NCBI GenBank assembly: GCA_948567375.1
Contig: OX419757.1
Span: 10,864,974-10,928,973 of the forward strand
Source: Lunularia cruciata
Taxonomy: Eukaryota > Streptophyta > Marchantiopsida > Lunulariales > Lunulariaceae
DNA: 64,000 bases
Reading direction: 5' to 3'
The position numbers and the translations under genes were made by a program. This document shows, one piece after another, positions 32,535 through 42,780 of the stretch (position 1 is the stretch's first letter; every line of letters starts with the position of its first letter). Under the pieces are notes generated by a model. The model searched no databases. It was not told where the DNA came from and worked only from the letters and a program-made list of their open reading frames with translations.

Positions 32535-33070
32535 CTTATTATGATGTGCATGACTAGTGATGAGAGAATGAAGATCCTCGTAACTTGGCGCTTCGTGAAG
32601 TCAGATAATTGCTGTGCTGTATATCTTCCTAGCCTGTTCACGTCTATTCAGAACCCAATGGCATGCTGTGTACGCATAATTAGCTTTAGCCAAAATTCAA
32701 GACCGCTAAAATTCGTAGATGTGCAAGAGTTCCTGTCTCACTCGAATTTCTTCGAGCCTTTCCTTTTCACGACGTCATGTCAGAAAGAAATTTATCTTAC
32801 ATGAAAGTTAAATAGAGGTAAATTTCATGTTAATTTCGCATGGGGAAGCGAGTGAGAAGAACTCTCTGTGACGGCCAAATCAGCTGCACATCTAGCATGA
32901 TTTTCACATGGTTAGGCCTTCCTAATAATGAGAAACCACCTGAGGAGATCCGGAAGCTTCAGAAAACTATTCTCAGCATTTACTACAAAGTTCCATAATC
33001 CTGGATTGCATACACGCAGATTCATATCGATGATCAACAGCGAATAACATAAGTAACGGATAACTGATGA
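32535..33070. repeat. Inverted copy X' of 150-712
   Basis: The minus-strand reading matches 150-712 across most of its length with substitutions and small gaps. It lies 5' of the second paralogue, as block X lies 5' of the first. Confidence 0.7.
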
Positions 33071-34586
33071 TTATTATGGCGAATAGTACTATATAGTGTC
33101 CATAAGCCAAATATGTAAGTTGATTTGACTAGTTTCTTACGGAATCTAAAAAGTAACACCATGGAAGATTTTATTTTCCATTCGAGAGCGACATCAAAAT
33201 GCAGAAAAGAAAATCGATGATGATGCAAAAATAAAGTTCATCAACGTTAATTGGGTTACTCGGTGAGTTGGAAACACTTGGATGCAATATCGAATGAATT
33301 TGATATCATCTCCTAAGTTTAAATCCAATCCTCGGAGATGCAGACACGGGAAGTACCTTCAAATTTTGGAAAGTTGAATCAGGATATGTGGTTGATCTTT
33401 GTCGTAACATTTGCTACACTCCATTTATTCTTGTAGATGAGAACATCCCTCACAGCAGCCGAAAAGGGTTTCGAGATAGTGTTCCAAATTGCATCCCGTA
33501 GTTTCTCGATATCTGGTTCGCGTGCGGGAGAGTGTGGAGACGCGAGAGATAGATGTCCTATTTAAAATTTCGGAGTGCTGTCTAGCATATAGCACTTGAG
33601 GGAAGAGTAGATTCTTTTAGTTTTTCAATTTCAGTTCCATGGTTAACTAGATTGAAAACTGTGGAAAATTGAATAGAAAATTGAGTAGAGTTCTATATTT
33701 TTAGTGTTTTTTTTTAAAGCTTAGAGTGATCACTACCCCAACGTTCGTTTGGCGGCTCCGCTTTGGCTGGCGATTTCTCAAGGGTGGGAATAGCAGCAGG
33801 CGATCCACCTAACTCCAGGTGCTCATTAATAGATTTTAGCTTGCAGACTATTGTGAATAGTTTCGTTTCCCTAGCCTCAATAGAGGCGGAAAGGATGAAT
33901 TATTACACTTACTGCATATCTAGGATGTTAGATACTGCAAATTTTAGTAATGAAAATAGCTGTTTGCCTATTCTACTAAGTTTGATATAAAGGAGGAAAG
34001 ACCTTATAGAAACAAAAGTCAAGAAAATACAATATATAAGACTAAACTGATCTATAGAAACTCTAGATTCAGAAATAGACCATTGATATCTTGCATTGGG
34101 GTACTACACAGGAAGTTTTAATGCTGTAGAGTATGAAAAAACATTAGACTTTTCTGGTATATTGGAAATGAAAGTATAGATTTGTCTATAGTGCAAGGAC
34201 TTATGCAATGACGGATGGATTGAGATTTTGAGATTTTTAGTTTTTATGATTAAGTTTAATGTGAATTTAGTTTTAAAATTTTGGAAATGAAAATTAAATA
34301 TTATGAGAATTTATAGTTTTTGGTGTTTGGAGAGATTGTTTTCTTATGTGAATTGGGATGTAAGTGATTGTAGTTTTACATATAAGGGAAGATATGGAGA
34401 AGAGCATCATATGTTATTATCATTATTCTTGTACTAGCCATGGTTATACTTTTCCAAGTGGAGTCGTCTAGAGCGACTCGGGATACACCATGCCCGATGT
34501 ATCACCGACACTTTACCTTGCAAAGAATAAAAACCCATGTGAGAAGGATGCACAAGGACTATGATTAGACCATTTGGGATACCCAC
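33071..34586. other. Intergenic, nothing recognised
   Basis: AT-rich, with poly-T near 33708 and no ORF with a domain. The last 150 bp may belong to the non-LTR element that follows. Confidence 0.45.
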
Positions 34587-36930
34587 ATGAGACAAACAAT
34601 CACATCGATAACAATGACACTCAAGATTACACATTCTTTTTCTATCACTCCATTGATCCTTCCAAGGATATTGATTGAGTCATGGAAATGGTTAGCTTAT
34701 CCGACGGATTACATTTTGGGGTTATTTGAGACTAGTTTTCTATATCCACGTCCATTCCATAGGCTACCGAGCACACTCCATGATGAGGTTAGATACGTTT
34801 TTTGCATACCACTTGATAGTTTGGCATGTGATCCATTGGATCAGTTAGCATGGTTCCTATTTCTCTTACTCCCTAGATGGTGTCTTTGTTATGCTAGAGG
34901 GGGATGTGCGGGGCATAGAGAGGTGGCTTCTAGATTTTATCAATTTTGAGTAGGGGATTGGGCGGCCCTTCAGGAGGAGTCTGTTAGGGCTACGCAATTT
35001 AGGAAACAAGCATTGCCACAAGATACCATAGAGTCCACTCGATTACGATGGTGGAAGACATTGGGTCTGGCAGGAGAGTTTAGTAGAGCAGCACGATAGC
35101 TACACCCTTTATCTATGGCAAGTCCTACTGATGAGACTTTCTCTTCCCTATGCTCACTACATCCTATAGTAGAAGAGGGACTACCATCAGAGGTCTTAGA
35201 TTATCAACTTGACCAACCTTTATGTCTTGATAGGTCATTGTTTGCACAAGCATTGTGCACTACCCCTTGCTTTTCCTCTGGAGGCTTGTTAGGGATGGTT
35301 TATGAGCACCTTAGAGATTGCTTTCAGGCAGATGATCCTTCTAGTGGTTTAACCAAGTTGTTTTAGGTGAGTGCAGCAGTAGTGAGAGGAGAGATTCATA
35401 TGTCTATTAGTCGGGTGTTAGTTGCTTGTTGACTTCTTGCGATGGAGAAGGACATGGGAGGCATTAGACCAATTGCTATTGGAGAGATTGTTTTGAGTTT
35501 GGTCAGTCATACCATTGTCCTTTAGCATCATTCTCACTTTCTACAACACCTTAGTCCACATCAGTTTGGAGTAGCTACACGTGGAGGATGTGAGTCTATA
35601 TCTCTAGGCATTAGAGCACTCCAAGATATCCATCCAGAGTGTGTCGTCCTACAAGTGGATGTTGAGAACAATTTCAATAGCATCTCACAGGCATCCATCT
35701 TTAGAGAGCTTAGGGAGGCTGGTGGATCCTTGGTGAGTCTCATTCCTTTTGTGCGGTCTTTTTAGGGCTCTCTTGCTTCCCTTTACTACTAGCATAGTGG
35801 TTTACAAGAGGGACTCACCGTCTCAGAGTCAACTATTGGTACACATCAGGGAGATCCTTTGGGGGAACCCTTAATTGCCATGGCTCACTTTAGAGCTCTC
35901 CTATTTACTACTTTGGTCATGCTAGGTTGTGTTTTTCTCTCCTTGGCAGATGATACATACATTGTGGGCCCTATAGATTAAATTAGGTAGGCCTTTGACT
36001 ACTTGACTATTGAGCTACATCTAGTAGGCTTGAGAGTCAAGGTGTTAAAGTGCAGGGCATGGTCCCTTTTAGGTATCCCTCTCCACCTTGAGCTTCCAGA
36101 GGGATGTATCACATCCACATATAGACTACATGTTCTTGGGGTGCCAATAGGATTGGAGGATTTTGTCACATGCTTCTTAGATGCTGCTCTTGCAGAGTAT
36201 GTTCTCCATGTGGATGACCTTCCATTACTAGTAGATCCACATGTGGCATTTGGTATACTCTCCTCTAGCATTACTCATTGACCATCCTACCTCATCCGTA
36301 TAGATCCCCTCTCACCGTCCTTCCTATCACATTTGAGAGCATTTGATAAGAGGATTATGAGAGTCTTTGGTGATATTATTGGACCAAGGACATTTGAGGG
36401 TGTGATAGGGGATTTGGCATGTAGAAAGACGGCTTTGCCAATCTCATGAAGAGGGGTTGGCTTGCTATTTATGGAGGAGATGCCACATATAGTGTTTTTG
36501 GGTAGTTAAGCTCTCTCAACACCCCCACTTTCCTCTCATTTTGTGGTTGTTGATGGGGCGGCTTTGGAGATTTTTGTGATAGAGTTGGTGGGAGGATTCT
36601 TTCCTCTCTAGATGTTATTGTGGTAGACAATGTTTTATCATTGTGCTTGTGAGATGATGGAGCAACTACAAATACATGGAGGAAACACTTCCTTCTCTTA
36701 GTTTGTCTTACAATTTTATATTGGGATGTTATTGCTAAAGAAGGAAGAATGGACACACTTCCCAGCACACTAATACCCGTCGGGCTACCATCAAGCCCAA
36801 TCTGAGTATGCAACAAAGACCAAGAAGTATAAGGATGCCTTCTTGCAATATCAAAAACGCAGAAATGGTGCCAATTGATAAGGTTGTGGGAGCAAGCACA
36901 AGCAAATAAAAGGTAACCACAATGCCAGCC
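34587..36930 (+). pseudogene. Non-LTR (LINE-type) reverse transcriptase remnant
   Basis: Conceptual translation through stops gives an N-terminal part (LPRWCLCYARGGCAGHREV) and a linker, then a non-LTR RT: GGIRPIAIGEIVL, HLSPHQFGVATRGGCE, VVLQVDVENNFNSIS (motif A), IGTHQGDPLGEPL (motif B) and SLADDTYIVG (motif C with catalytic Asp pair). The C-terminal part runs to KYKDAFLQYQKRRNGAN near 36870. Stops such as those at 35100, 35430, 35523, 35762, 35790 and 35980 fit CGA to TGA or CAG/CAA to TAG/TAA. The protein cannot be made. Clade not determined. Confidence 0.8.
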
Positions 36931-37204
36931 AAGTCAAGGAAGAGACACCCGCCCAATCCTTGGGTCATGAACTCTTCAAATAAGGAGAATTCCCAATCTA
37001 TAGGTGGGTCAGGAATTGGGAAGTGAAGGTGGGAGTGATTGCAACGCATGAGAATTCCCCAAGTAGAAGAACCACAAGTGAGTGTGGAGAAGAAATCATA
37101 ACCAGTAAGGAAGGTAGCACCTCAAGAACAAGAGACTTCTTTCTCCCAAATCAAAGTGTCCTCCAAAGGTGAGGGAGGTGATGTGGAGCTAGGTGTGGAG
37201 GTAC
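36931..37204. other. Spacer, nothing recognised
   Basis: Sequence between the LINE remnant and the element 4 LTR. No domain seen. Confidence 0.4.
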
Positions 37205-37896
37205 GGTAACACCCATTTGTGTATGTGTGTGGTATTGTGATATTTAGCTTGGTATTACAAGTACTTGAGAGTTATTATTTATATAGAGATAAAGGATGGT
37301 TCTACATTAGTCATGATTAGCTAGAGTTAGTCATAGCTAAGATAGAGAGGACTTTACTTTAGAGGATATGGAAAAGATGAGCATCACTATTTTGGATTCT
37401 AGTGTGTTGACTTGGTATTATTCCTAAGTGTTTGGCTTTGAGGGAAGAGTTGAGAACTCTTGGGCCCGCAAGCCTTTTTGTTTTGGATTCTTCTATAGTC
37501 CAAGGATAGCCCATGTGAAGGAATCCTTGACTTAGTGGTTGGGTCAAGATAGGATCACATGCTAGTGGAATATGCCTATGTGAATGGATATTCTTTTATA
37601 CTTTTTGACTTTACTTGACTTTTAGCCTAGTAACTTGAGTTATTCCAATAATTAATAACTTTGGTGTGTAACTATTTCACAAGTATATAAACAAGGGGTG
37701 AGGAGGTACTCATCATCTTTTCATTTTGCAACTATCTCTCTCTCATTGAGTTCTCTAGTGAGCAATGTCTTGAGTCTTGGAGCGTTAGCTTTGGAGGAGT
37801 ATGATGGAGTTGAGGTTCCTTGCCTTTTTAGTCCATGGTGTACTACCATAATAGCCATCAAAGGTTCATCCTGAGTGAGAGACAGGCCGGCTCACA
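37205..37896 (+). repeat. 5' LTR of element 4
   Basis: 692 bp, inverted copy of 11638-12329. It starts GGTAACACCC (TG changed to GG) and ends GGCTCACA. The primer site TTTATGGTTCCGTTGCCAAG follows at 37897. Confidence 0.85.
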
Positions 37897-38066
37897 TTTA
37901 TGGTTCCGTTGCCAAGACCTCTCTAGAAGGCAAGATAATATTCTGTGTTCAATTCTACATTAGGCAAAAGGAGCCTATGAGAGCTCACTTGGAGAGAACA
38001 TTAGGAGAGGAGAGGGCTAAACTTATGTCAGAGAACCAAAATCTATTTTTATACCCTGTAGCTCAT

Positions 38067-38830
38067 TGTGACAACCCGGCAAATATCACTTTTGCGGTAA
38101 TCGGGTAAGTAAAGTTCGTTCCCGCAGAGATACGAGTCAAAAATGTCCAAATATGAAGCAAAGTAACAATTTCAGTTCTTCTTGAGTTCTTCTTTAGTCT
38201 CTCAGGTAGAAACCACACCCAGAAGAGAGTAACAAGCACTGACTCGCAGTCTTGTCACAAATTCACACTCCAAAATCACAACTCCATCAATTATTTCCAA
38301 ACAATCTTGATTTGTGATGATTCAGGCTCTCCCGAAAACGGCACTTCACTGCAAAACGACTTCGCCTCAGAATTGTGTTCCACCCTTCCACTGAAGGCAC
38401 AACTTCCTCGATCAAAATTGCTTCACATCAACTTCGCACTGCACTCACAAATGCAGAATACTACCAACACTACAATTCCTCTCATATCTGTCAAGGCATT
38501 GCTTCGATTGCACTTCAGTCAGGATCAAACACATAGAATGAAGATCAAGGCTGTGGAATCCAACATCCAACAAGCACTCTGACTTGCACTTTGAATTTCT
38601 CCAAACATTCACAAACATAATTACAAAGTTGATACTCGGAATCAAGCTCAAGCGACGAGCACTGCTTCCCAACACTTTGCTTTATCTATTCTCAGAAATA
38701 ATGAGCACTGAACAACAAGTTCCTGCGAATGCCACTCTTAAATAGTGAAGCAATCGACAATTCTAACAACTATACCGTTCTACAACAACTATTCTAACCT
38801 GCAGATCCAAAATGACAATGCACCTCTTCA
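38067..38830 (-). repeat. 3' LTR of element 5A
   Basis: About 764 bp. On the minus strand it begins TGAAGAGGTGCATTGTC, just after the purine-rich GAAGGGGCAGATA, and ends GGTTGTCACA. Same family as 49499-50260 and 7021-7690. The start is inferred from TG and the purine tract because no second LTR is available. Confidence 0.7.
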
Positions 38831-38860
38831 TATCTGCCCCTTCAAATCTCAAATCGGTTA

Positions 38861-39994
38861 CTAATCCAATCCGATGTCTACTTCTTCCTCGGCTTTCAAA
38901 CCCGAACCCGAAGTAATCTTACTTCCTACTGCATTTTCCTCGGGTTTCATATCTTCTACTTCTTCTACTAGATTTAACAATTCTCTTTCCTGATCTGAAA
39001 TTGTACTAATAGGTAATCTATCTAACTCTTCATCTTTCGACCCACTCTTCTCTACTATTCCTGAGACCAACTCCGAAGACATTTGGATCCCGATGTTATC
39101 TACGTCGGGTTTTGCTTTAACATCCTGCCGAAGCTTTTCTAACTCTATTCTTACTAAGTCTAATCTAATGGCAATATTGTCTTCTACTTCTAAGATCTTC
39201 CTATCTACACGAGTTCTCAACTTAATCAACAAAGCATTTAGATCTGTATCTTTCGCTTGCCTCCGCCTTGTCTCCTGCACTAACAACTTCAACTCGTGCA
39301 GACGCGTTTCTTCAATTCGAACGCTGGCCTCTGTACTTAGCATCGCATTTACTCTAAGGACTATTTCCTGCAATGGCTCTAATCTTGTCTTCCTTTCTCG
39401 TTCCCGATCTGCAAGCCATTCCTCTCTGTACATCGCCAACTCCTCTTCAAATTCGGCCTTCACCGCGTCACTCTCTTTCTCCTTTTGTGCAACCTTTTCT
39501 TCCTGATTACGAAGTAAGTCTCGTAATCTCTCTTCTTCTCCATATCTCGTAGCCAACTCTCGCTGCCAGAGTTGCTTCTTCTCCTCCATACTCTCCATCA
39601 CTCGATCGAGCTCTTGATCCTTCGATGCTACTCTCGCCATAGCATGGATGAGCTCTACTCTTGAATCAGCAAACTGCTGCTTCAAGATTTCATGCTCCGC
39701 TACCTATCTCTCCCTTGCAATGTCACTCTTTCTCGCAAGATCCTCTCGATAGCTCAATTCTCTCCTCAGGTCTTCAATTACCTGACTTCTCTCCACTACC
39801 TCCAATTGCAGTACTTCTCTCTCCTTCTCACCTCGGGTCATACTCTTCTTCAACTCCGAGTTTTCTTCTTCTAATCTTGCCAACACCTGCAATACAGTTT
39901 TTACCTCCGGACATGTGGACTGCATCTCCTTCTTCTTATGTTCTAACTTTACCAACAACGGACACACCACTTGGTCCTCCCTCTCGAAAAGCAT
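38861..39994 (-). pseudogene. Coiled-coil ORF of element 5A
   Basis: About 377 codons from 39994 with one TAG (39706-39704) where the 5B copy has CAA. The whole product is heptad-rich: VCPLLVKLEHKKKEM, ARLEEENSELKKSM, RVELIHAMARVASKDQELDRV, EEKKQLWQRELATRYGEEERL, RVDRKILEVEDNIAIRLDLV, then an acidic C-terminus with ISDQERELLNLVEEVED. Its first 58 bases overlap the end of the methyltransferase in another frame. In 5B it forms the C-terminal part of a longer gag-like protein, so a role in particle assembly is possible, but this is inference. Confidence 0.7.
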
Positions 39995-40859
39995 GAGAGC
40001 CTGGGAAACTCATGAGTGTGGGAAATGCAGCTCTAGGCTGTCCAACTAGGTTCACCACTGCCATGGGTGACCTATTAGCCACTACCACTATCTGAGACTG
40101 ACGCCCAACATCCAAGATATCATCAACAAGAATGTGGTCCAGTCGCTGAATCCCATCATAAGCACGCTGTAGAACCTCTCTGGGTAAGAGGTTTGTCCAC
40201 CAAAGATGAAGACGATGAGCCCGTGATCCCACTCTGGCTGCATCTAACAATACAGCAGGTCCCATCCATGAATGGACCTGATGTGTACTCGCCACCACTC
40301 TAGTGCGAGAATCACCCATCAATGGAACGTTCTCCAAAAGGTAAGCTGGAGAAACAGACTGATGAACCTGGAGATGTCGTAGTATCCGTAACATCTCCCA
40401 AAACACACCAGAACGAGGATCCTGAAGACCCAAACCGCGGCCCGCACGTGTATGTCCCTGACATGGCCATCCAGAAATCACCAAGTGAATAGGCCCATGT
40501 CTCTCTAGGTCATGCGCCCCCAGTAAGGAAATGTCTCCTGGTAAGGCCTTTTGGTAACCTCTGACTGCTGACATGGGTAATAACTCCGGATACCGATAGG
40601 CCAAGTGTGCCACATGATGTAGAGAGACTCGCCTAGCAGTCTCATCTCTCTCTACATACAAGTACCTCTGTACTCGGATACCCGCCTGTAACACCGCAGC
40701 TAGTTCGGTGCTAATCCCACCAAACAACTCCAATAGGCATATCCCCTCTACTGGATACTGCCAAGCAATGAGTGTGGTATCTTGAGGTGTCAAAGCAATC
40801 GCCTCTGGAGGCTCATCCTCACACTCATCTCCTGATGGTACGAAGGCTCCACTCCAAGC
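39936..40859 (-). CDS. C5 cytosine DNA methyltransferase domain in a retrotransposon
   Basis: In frame with the protease ORF, directly after its TAG. There is no ATG near the start (the first conserved codons include TTG), so it was probably part of a protease-methyltransferase polyprotein. Counting from TTG at 40793: motif I LLELFGGIS (20-28) with VERDETARRV following (48-56), motif IV HLVISGWPCQGHTRAG (103-118; catalytic Cys 111), a GLQDPRSGVFWEMLRIL helix, motif VI YLLENVPL (151-158) and motif VIII RVGSRAHR (187-194). AFPTLMSFPGSHAFREGG follows. The frame then runs into coiled-coil DNA and stops, so motif X and the C-terminus are missing or replaced. The motif IV wording looks closer to bacterial-type than to DRM or DNMT3 enzymes. 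It would transfer methyl to cytosine C5 if active. Confidence 0.85.
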   Translation of the reverse strand, partial: AWSGAFVPSGDECEDEPPEAIALTPQDTTLIAWQYPVEGICLLELFGGISTELAAVLQAGIRVQRYLYVERDETARRVSLHHVAHLAYRYPELLPMSAVRGYQKALPGDISLLGAHDLERHGPIHLVISGWPCQGHTRAGRGLGLQDPRSGVFWEMLRILRHLQVHQSVSPAYLLENVPLMGDSRTRVVASTHQVHSWMGPAVLLDAARVGSRAHRLHLWWTNLLPREVLQRAYDGIQRLDHILVDDILDVGRQSQIVVVANRSPMAVVNLVGQPRAAFPTLMSFPGSHAFREGGPSGVSVVGKVRT

Positions 40860-41921
40860 CTACTGCACCAACTGATCTGCATGCTGCTGCAATGCCTCCT
40901 CTGAACTCCACAATGGAACATCCAAGGTGGATGGAACAATCCCACTCGTACTCCATAGCCGAGTGATCTCCTCTGGTACTGGAGTATCCTCTGCATGGGC
41001 GTTCCCCTCCAACAAGTCACTAGGCCAAGTAACTGCACCGCTGAAAGCCAAAACTGATGCTGCCATGGTCCCGGACTGTAGTGAGCCAAGACTGCCACTA
41101 CTAAAGCGTACTAGTAGGCGACATACCCGTCCCTCACTAGAGTGCCAACCAGGTCTATAAGAGGCTGTCTCCTCCCAATAGTCAATGCTGAAACCCATAG
41201 GGTATAACACTGCTCCCCCAACTAGCACATCATAGAACTCAGCTATCGTCGCAATAGCCTGAGCTCTCACCACCGAGCTATCAGTCGGATGACCAGGCTG
41301 AACCTGGACAACAAGCTCTCCACGTGTGATGTACTGTGTCGAACCACCACCAAGAGATGTCTGGATCTGAAATGGACACCTCTCCACATCGGTCTTCCGT
41401 AACTCCAGACCAACAACTGCAGCCTTCCCCAACATAAGGGGCTGCGCACCAGAGTCTAACAAGACTCTCTGTGGTGTATAGACCTTCCCTGAAGGTCCCA
41501 CTAAACGAAAGATCCCCCTCTGGTTATCCAATAGGAGAACACCAGGTGTAAACCGTGCTCTCTCAAAGGCCGGTCTAGCTGGCAACTCCTCCAGTCTAGC
41601 CGCTGCTGCCTGCCATAAACCACTGGTCGCTGAACGGATCCCATGCTCCTCAACCAAGTCAGCTCCACTACCAACCACCTCTGCTCTAGTAGTAGGAACT
41701 GCACCATCCCTACTCTCACACAACGTGGCAGCCAACCGGAACACTGGGGCTGGGTCAACTCCCAATGTAAACATGTCACTGGCTGAAAATAAAGGATGCC
41801 GCATAATCAGCTGAGCCGCCTCCAACATCATGCTAGACTCAGTTTGTGTAGTAGCAGGTGGCTGACTAGCAGGTACTCCATCACCACCTACCACACCTGC
41901 ACTGGGACGTCTAGGAACCAT
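40860..41921 (-). CDS. Retropepsin-like aspartic protease ORF of element 5A
   Basis: 353 residues from ATG 41921. Residues 1-30 are low complexity and 30-145 unassigned. The active-site loop RVLLDSGAQPLMLGK is at 152-166 (Asp156-Ser-Gly) and the second conserved strand AEFYDVLVGGAVLYPMGF at 227-244, as in retrotransposon aspartic proteases. DYWEETASYRPGW follows. The TAG at 40862-40860 follows LVQ and the same frame continues into the methyltransferase. A longer reading with extra N-terminal residues enters element 4 leader and is discounted. Expected role is polyprotein cleavage. Confidence 0.8.
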   Translation of the reverse strand: MVPRRPSAGVVGGDGVPASQPPATTQTESSMMLEAAQLIMRHPLFSASDMFTLGVDPAPVFRLAATLCESRDGAVPTTRAEVVGSGADLVEEHGIRSATSGLWQAAAARLEELPARPAFERARFTPGVLLLDNQRGIFRLVGPSGKVYTPQRVLLDSGAQPLMLGKAAVVGLELRKTDVERCPFQIQTSLGGGSTQYITRGELVVQVQPGHPTDSSVVRAQAIATIAEFYDVLVGGAVLYPMGFSIDYWEETASYRPGWHSSEGRVCRLLVRFSSGSLGSLQSGTMAASVLAFSGAVTWPSDLLEGNAHAEDTPVPEEITRLWSTSGIVPSTLDVPLWSSEEALQQHADQLVQ

Positions 41922-42063
41922 GGATGTTGTAATATGAGTGAAATAGGAGGAATGGAGACTGTAATATACTAGTTGAGAGATATGAGTGAAATTGTGAGGA
42001 ATGGTCAATTCTGCAAAGTGGAGATCTCATGCATGAGGAGTTTGAGAGCAACAAAAAGCATGT

Positions 42064-42564
42064 TTGAGTGTTCAGATTTATCTTGGGAACATGGAGGGTC
42101 ACCAAGAGTGGAAATTGAGACTATGCAAGGTTCCCCAAGGGTTTAAGGTGATTTTAGGGGTGAATTTGAGGAAAAGAGAGTTTACAATAGAATTTGAAGA
42201 GAGTGTTGAGAGGATCCAAAAACCTACACCACTTGGAGGAAAGAGTGAGTCTAAGTGCTTTCTATGTGGAGAGAAGAGACATAAGGCAAGTTCATGTCCA
42301 TTGACCTTTGAGAGCAAGAGATTGAGAGAAAAGAGAGGCTTACTTGACTTGGGTTTGCATGTTGGACCTTCTTCACCAAGATTAGGAGGGAGAAGATCTA
42401 AGACCAAGGAGTTGTGTGACGTTTGTGGAGTTGAAGGACTTCCAAAAGGACATGAGTGTAGTGGAGTAAAATCACTTTTGGAGACTTTGGTGAAGGATAT
42501 TGGAGAGAGTCTTAATACAACTATAGAAATACTACCACCTTCATCAGCTAGTTCTCAAGATTAG
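42064..42564 (+). CDS. Extra zinc-knuckle ORF upstream of gag (element 4 copy)
   Basis: 166 residues, intact. An N-terminal region (LGNMEGHQEWKLRLCKVPQG, then VNLRKREFTIEFEESVERI) is followed by a perfect CCHC knuckle, CFLCGEKRHKASSC (C-x2-C-x4-H-x4-C), the conserved ESKRLREKRGLLDLGLHVG block, and a second cluster CDVCGVEGLPKGHEC (C-x2-C-x8-H-x-C). The tail is LVKDIGESLNTTIEI. The element 2 copy (23512-22979) shares the whole layout. The position before gag and the two metal-binding clusters suggest RNA or DNA binding. No known family recognised. Confidence 0.75.
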   Translation: MSVQIYLGNMEGHQEWKLRLCKVPQGFKVILGVNLRKREFTIEFEESVERIQKPTPLGGKSESKCFLCGEKRHKASSCPLTFESKRLREKRGLLDLGLHVGPSSPRLGGRRSKTKELCDVCGVEGLPKGHECSGVKSLLETLVKDIGESLNTTIEILPPSSASSQD

Positions 42565-42780
42565 TGATGGAGATAATCTTTCAACTTATGGATAAACTAT
42601 CCATGAGGGTTCAATTAATATGCACTCTAGGATTTGATGTTGCTATAGAAGTCTTGGAGAAAACTGAGCCTTTTGTGTTCCCTAGGGTGGATTACTCTCA
42701 AATGGTGCTAGTTTTGTACATATAGAAAAGAAAAGAAAAAAAGAAAAATTGAGAGAAAAGAAAGATAGTGAGAGGTTAAG
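42565..42780 (+). other. Spacer between extra ORF and gag (element 4)
   Basis: Purine-rich stretch at 42722-42760 just before the gag ATG. Equivalent to 22775-22978. No coding signal. Confidence 0.5.

Larger units (their letters stand above)
38067..41921 (-). mobile_element. Element 5A, LTR retrotransposon fragment carrying a DNA methyltransferase
   Basis: On the minus strand: aspartic protease ORF (from 41921), C5 DNA methyltransferase, overlapping coiled-coil ORF, 3' LTR (38830-38067). No RT, RNase H or integrase and no 5' LTR. Upstream sequence switches to element 4 leader only a few bases before the protease ATG, so the left part was removed by a deletion that also took element 4 leader. 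The ORFs are far better preserved than those of the host element, which fits a younger insertion. Confidence 0.85.

Noticed and set aside
40791-40793. TTG as the start of the methyltransferase
   Set aside because: The frame is open back to the protease TAG and no leader or ATG is present; a fusion is more likely than a TTG start.
41922-42008. N-terminal extension of the protease ORF beginning MTIPHN
   Set aside because: This part is element 4 leader sequence read on the opposite strand; similarity to the element 2 leader shows the junction just upstream of ATG 41921.
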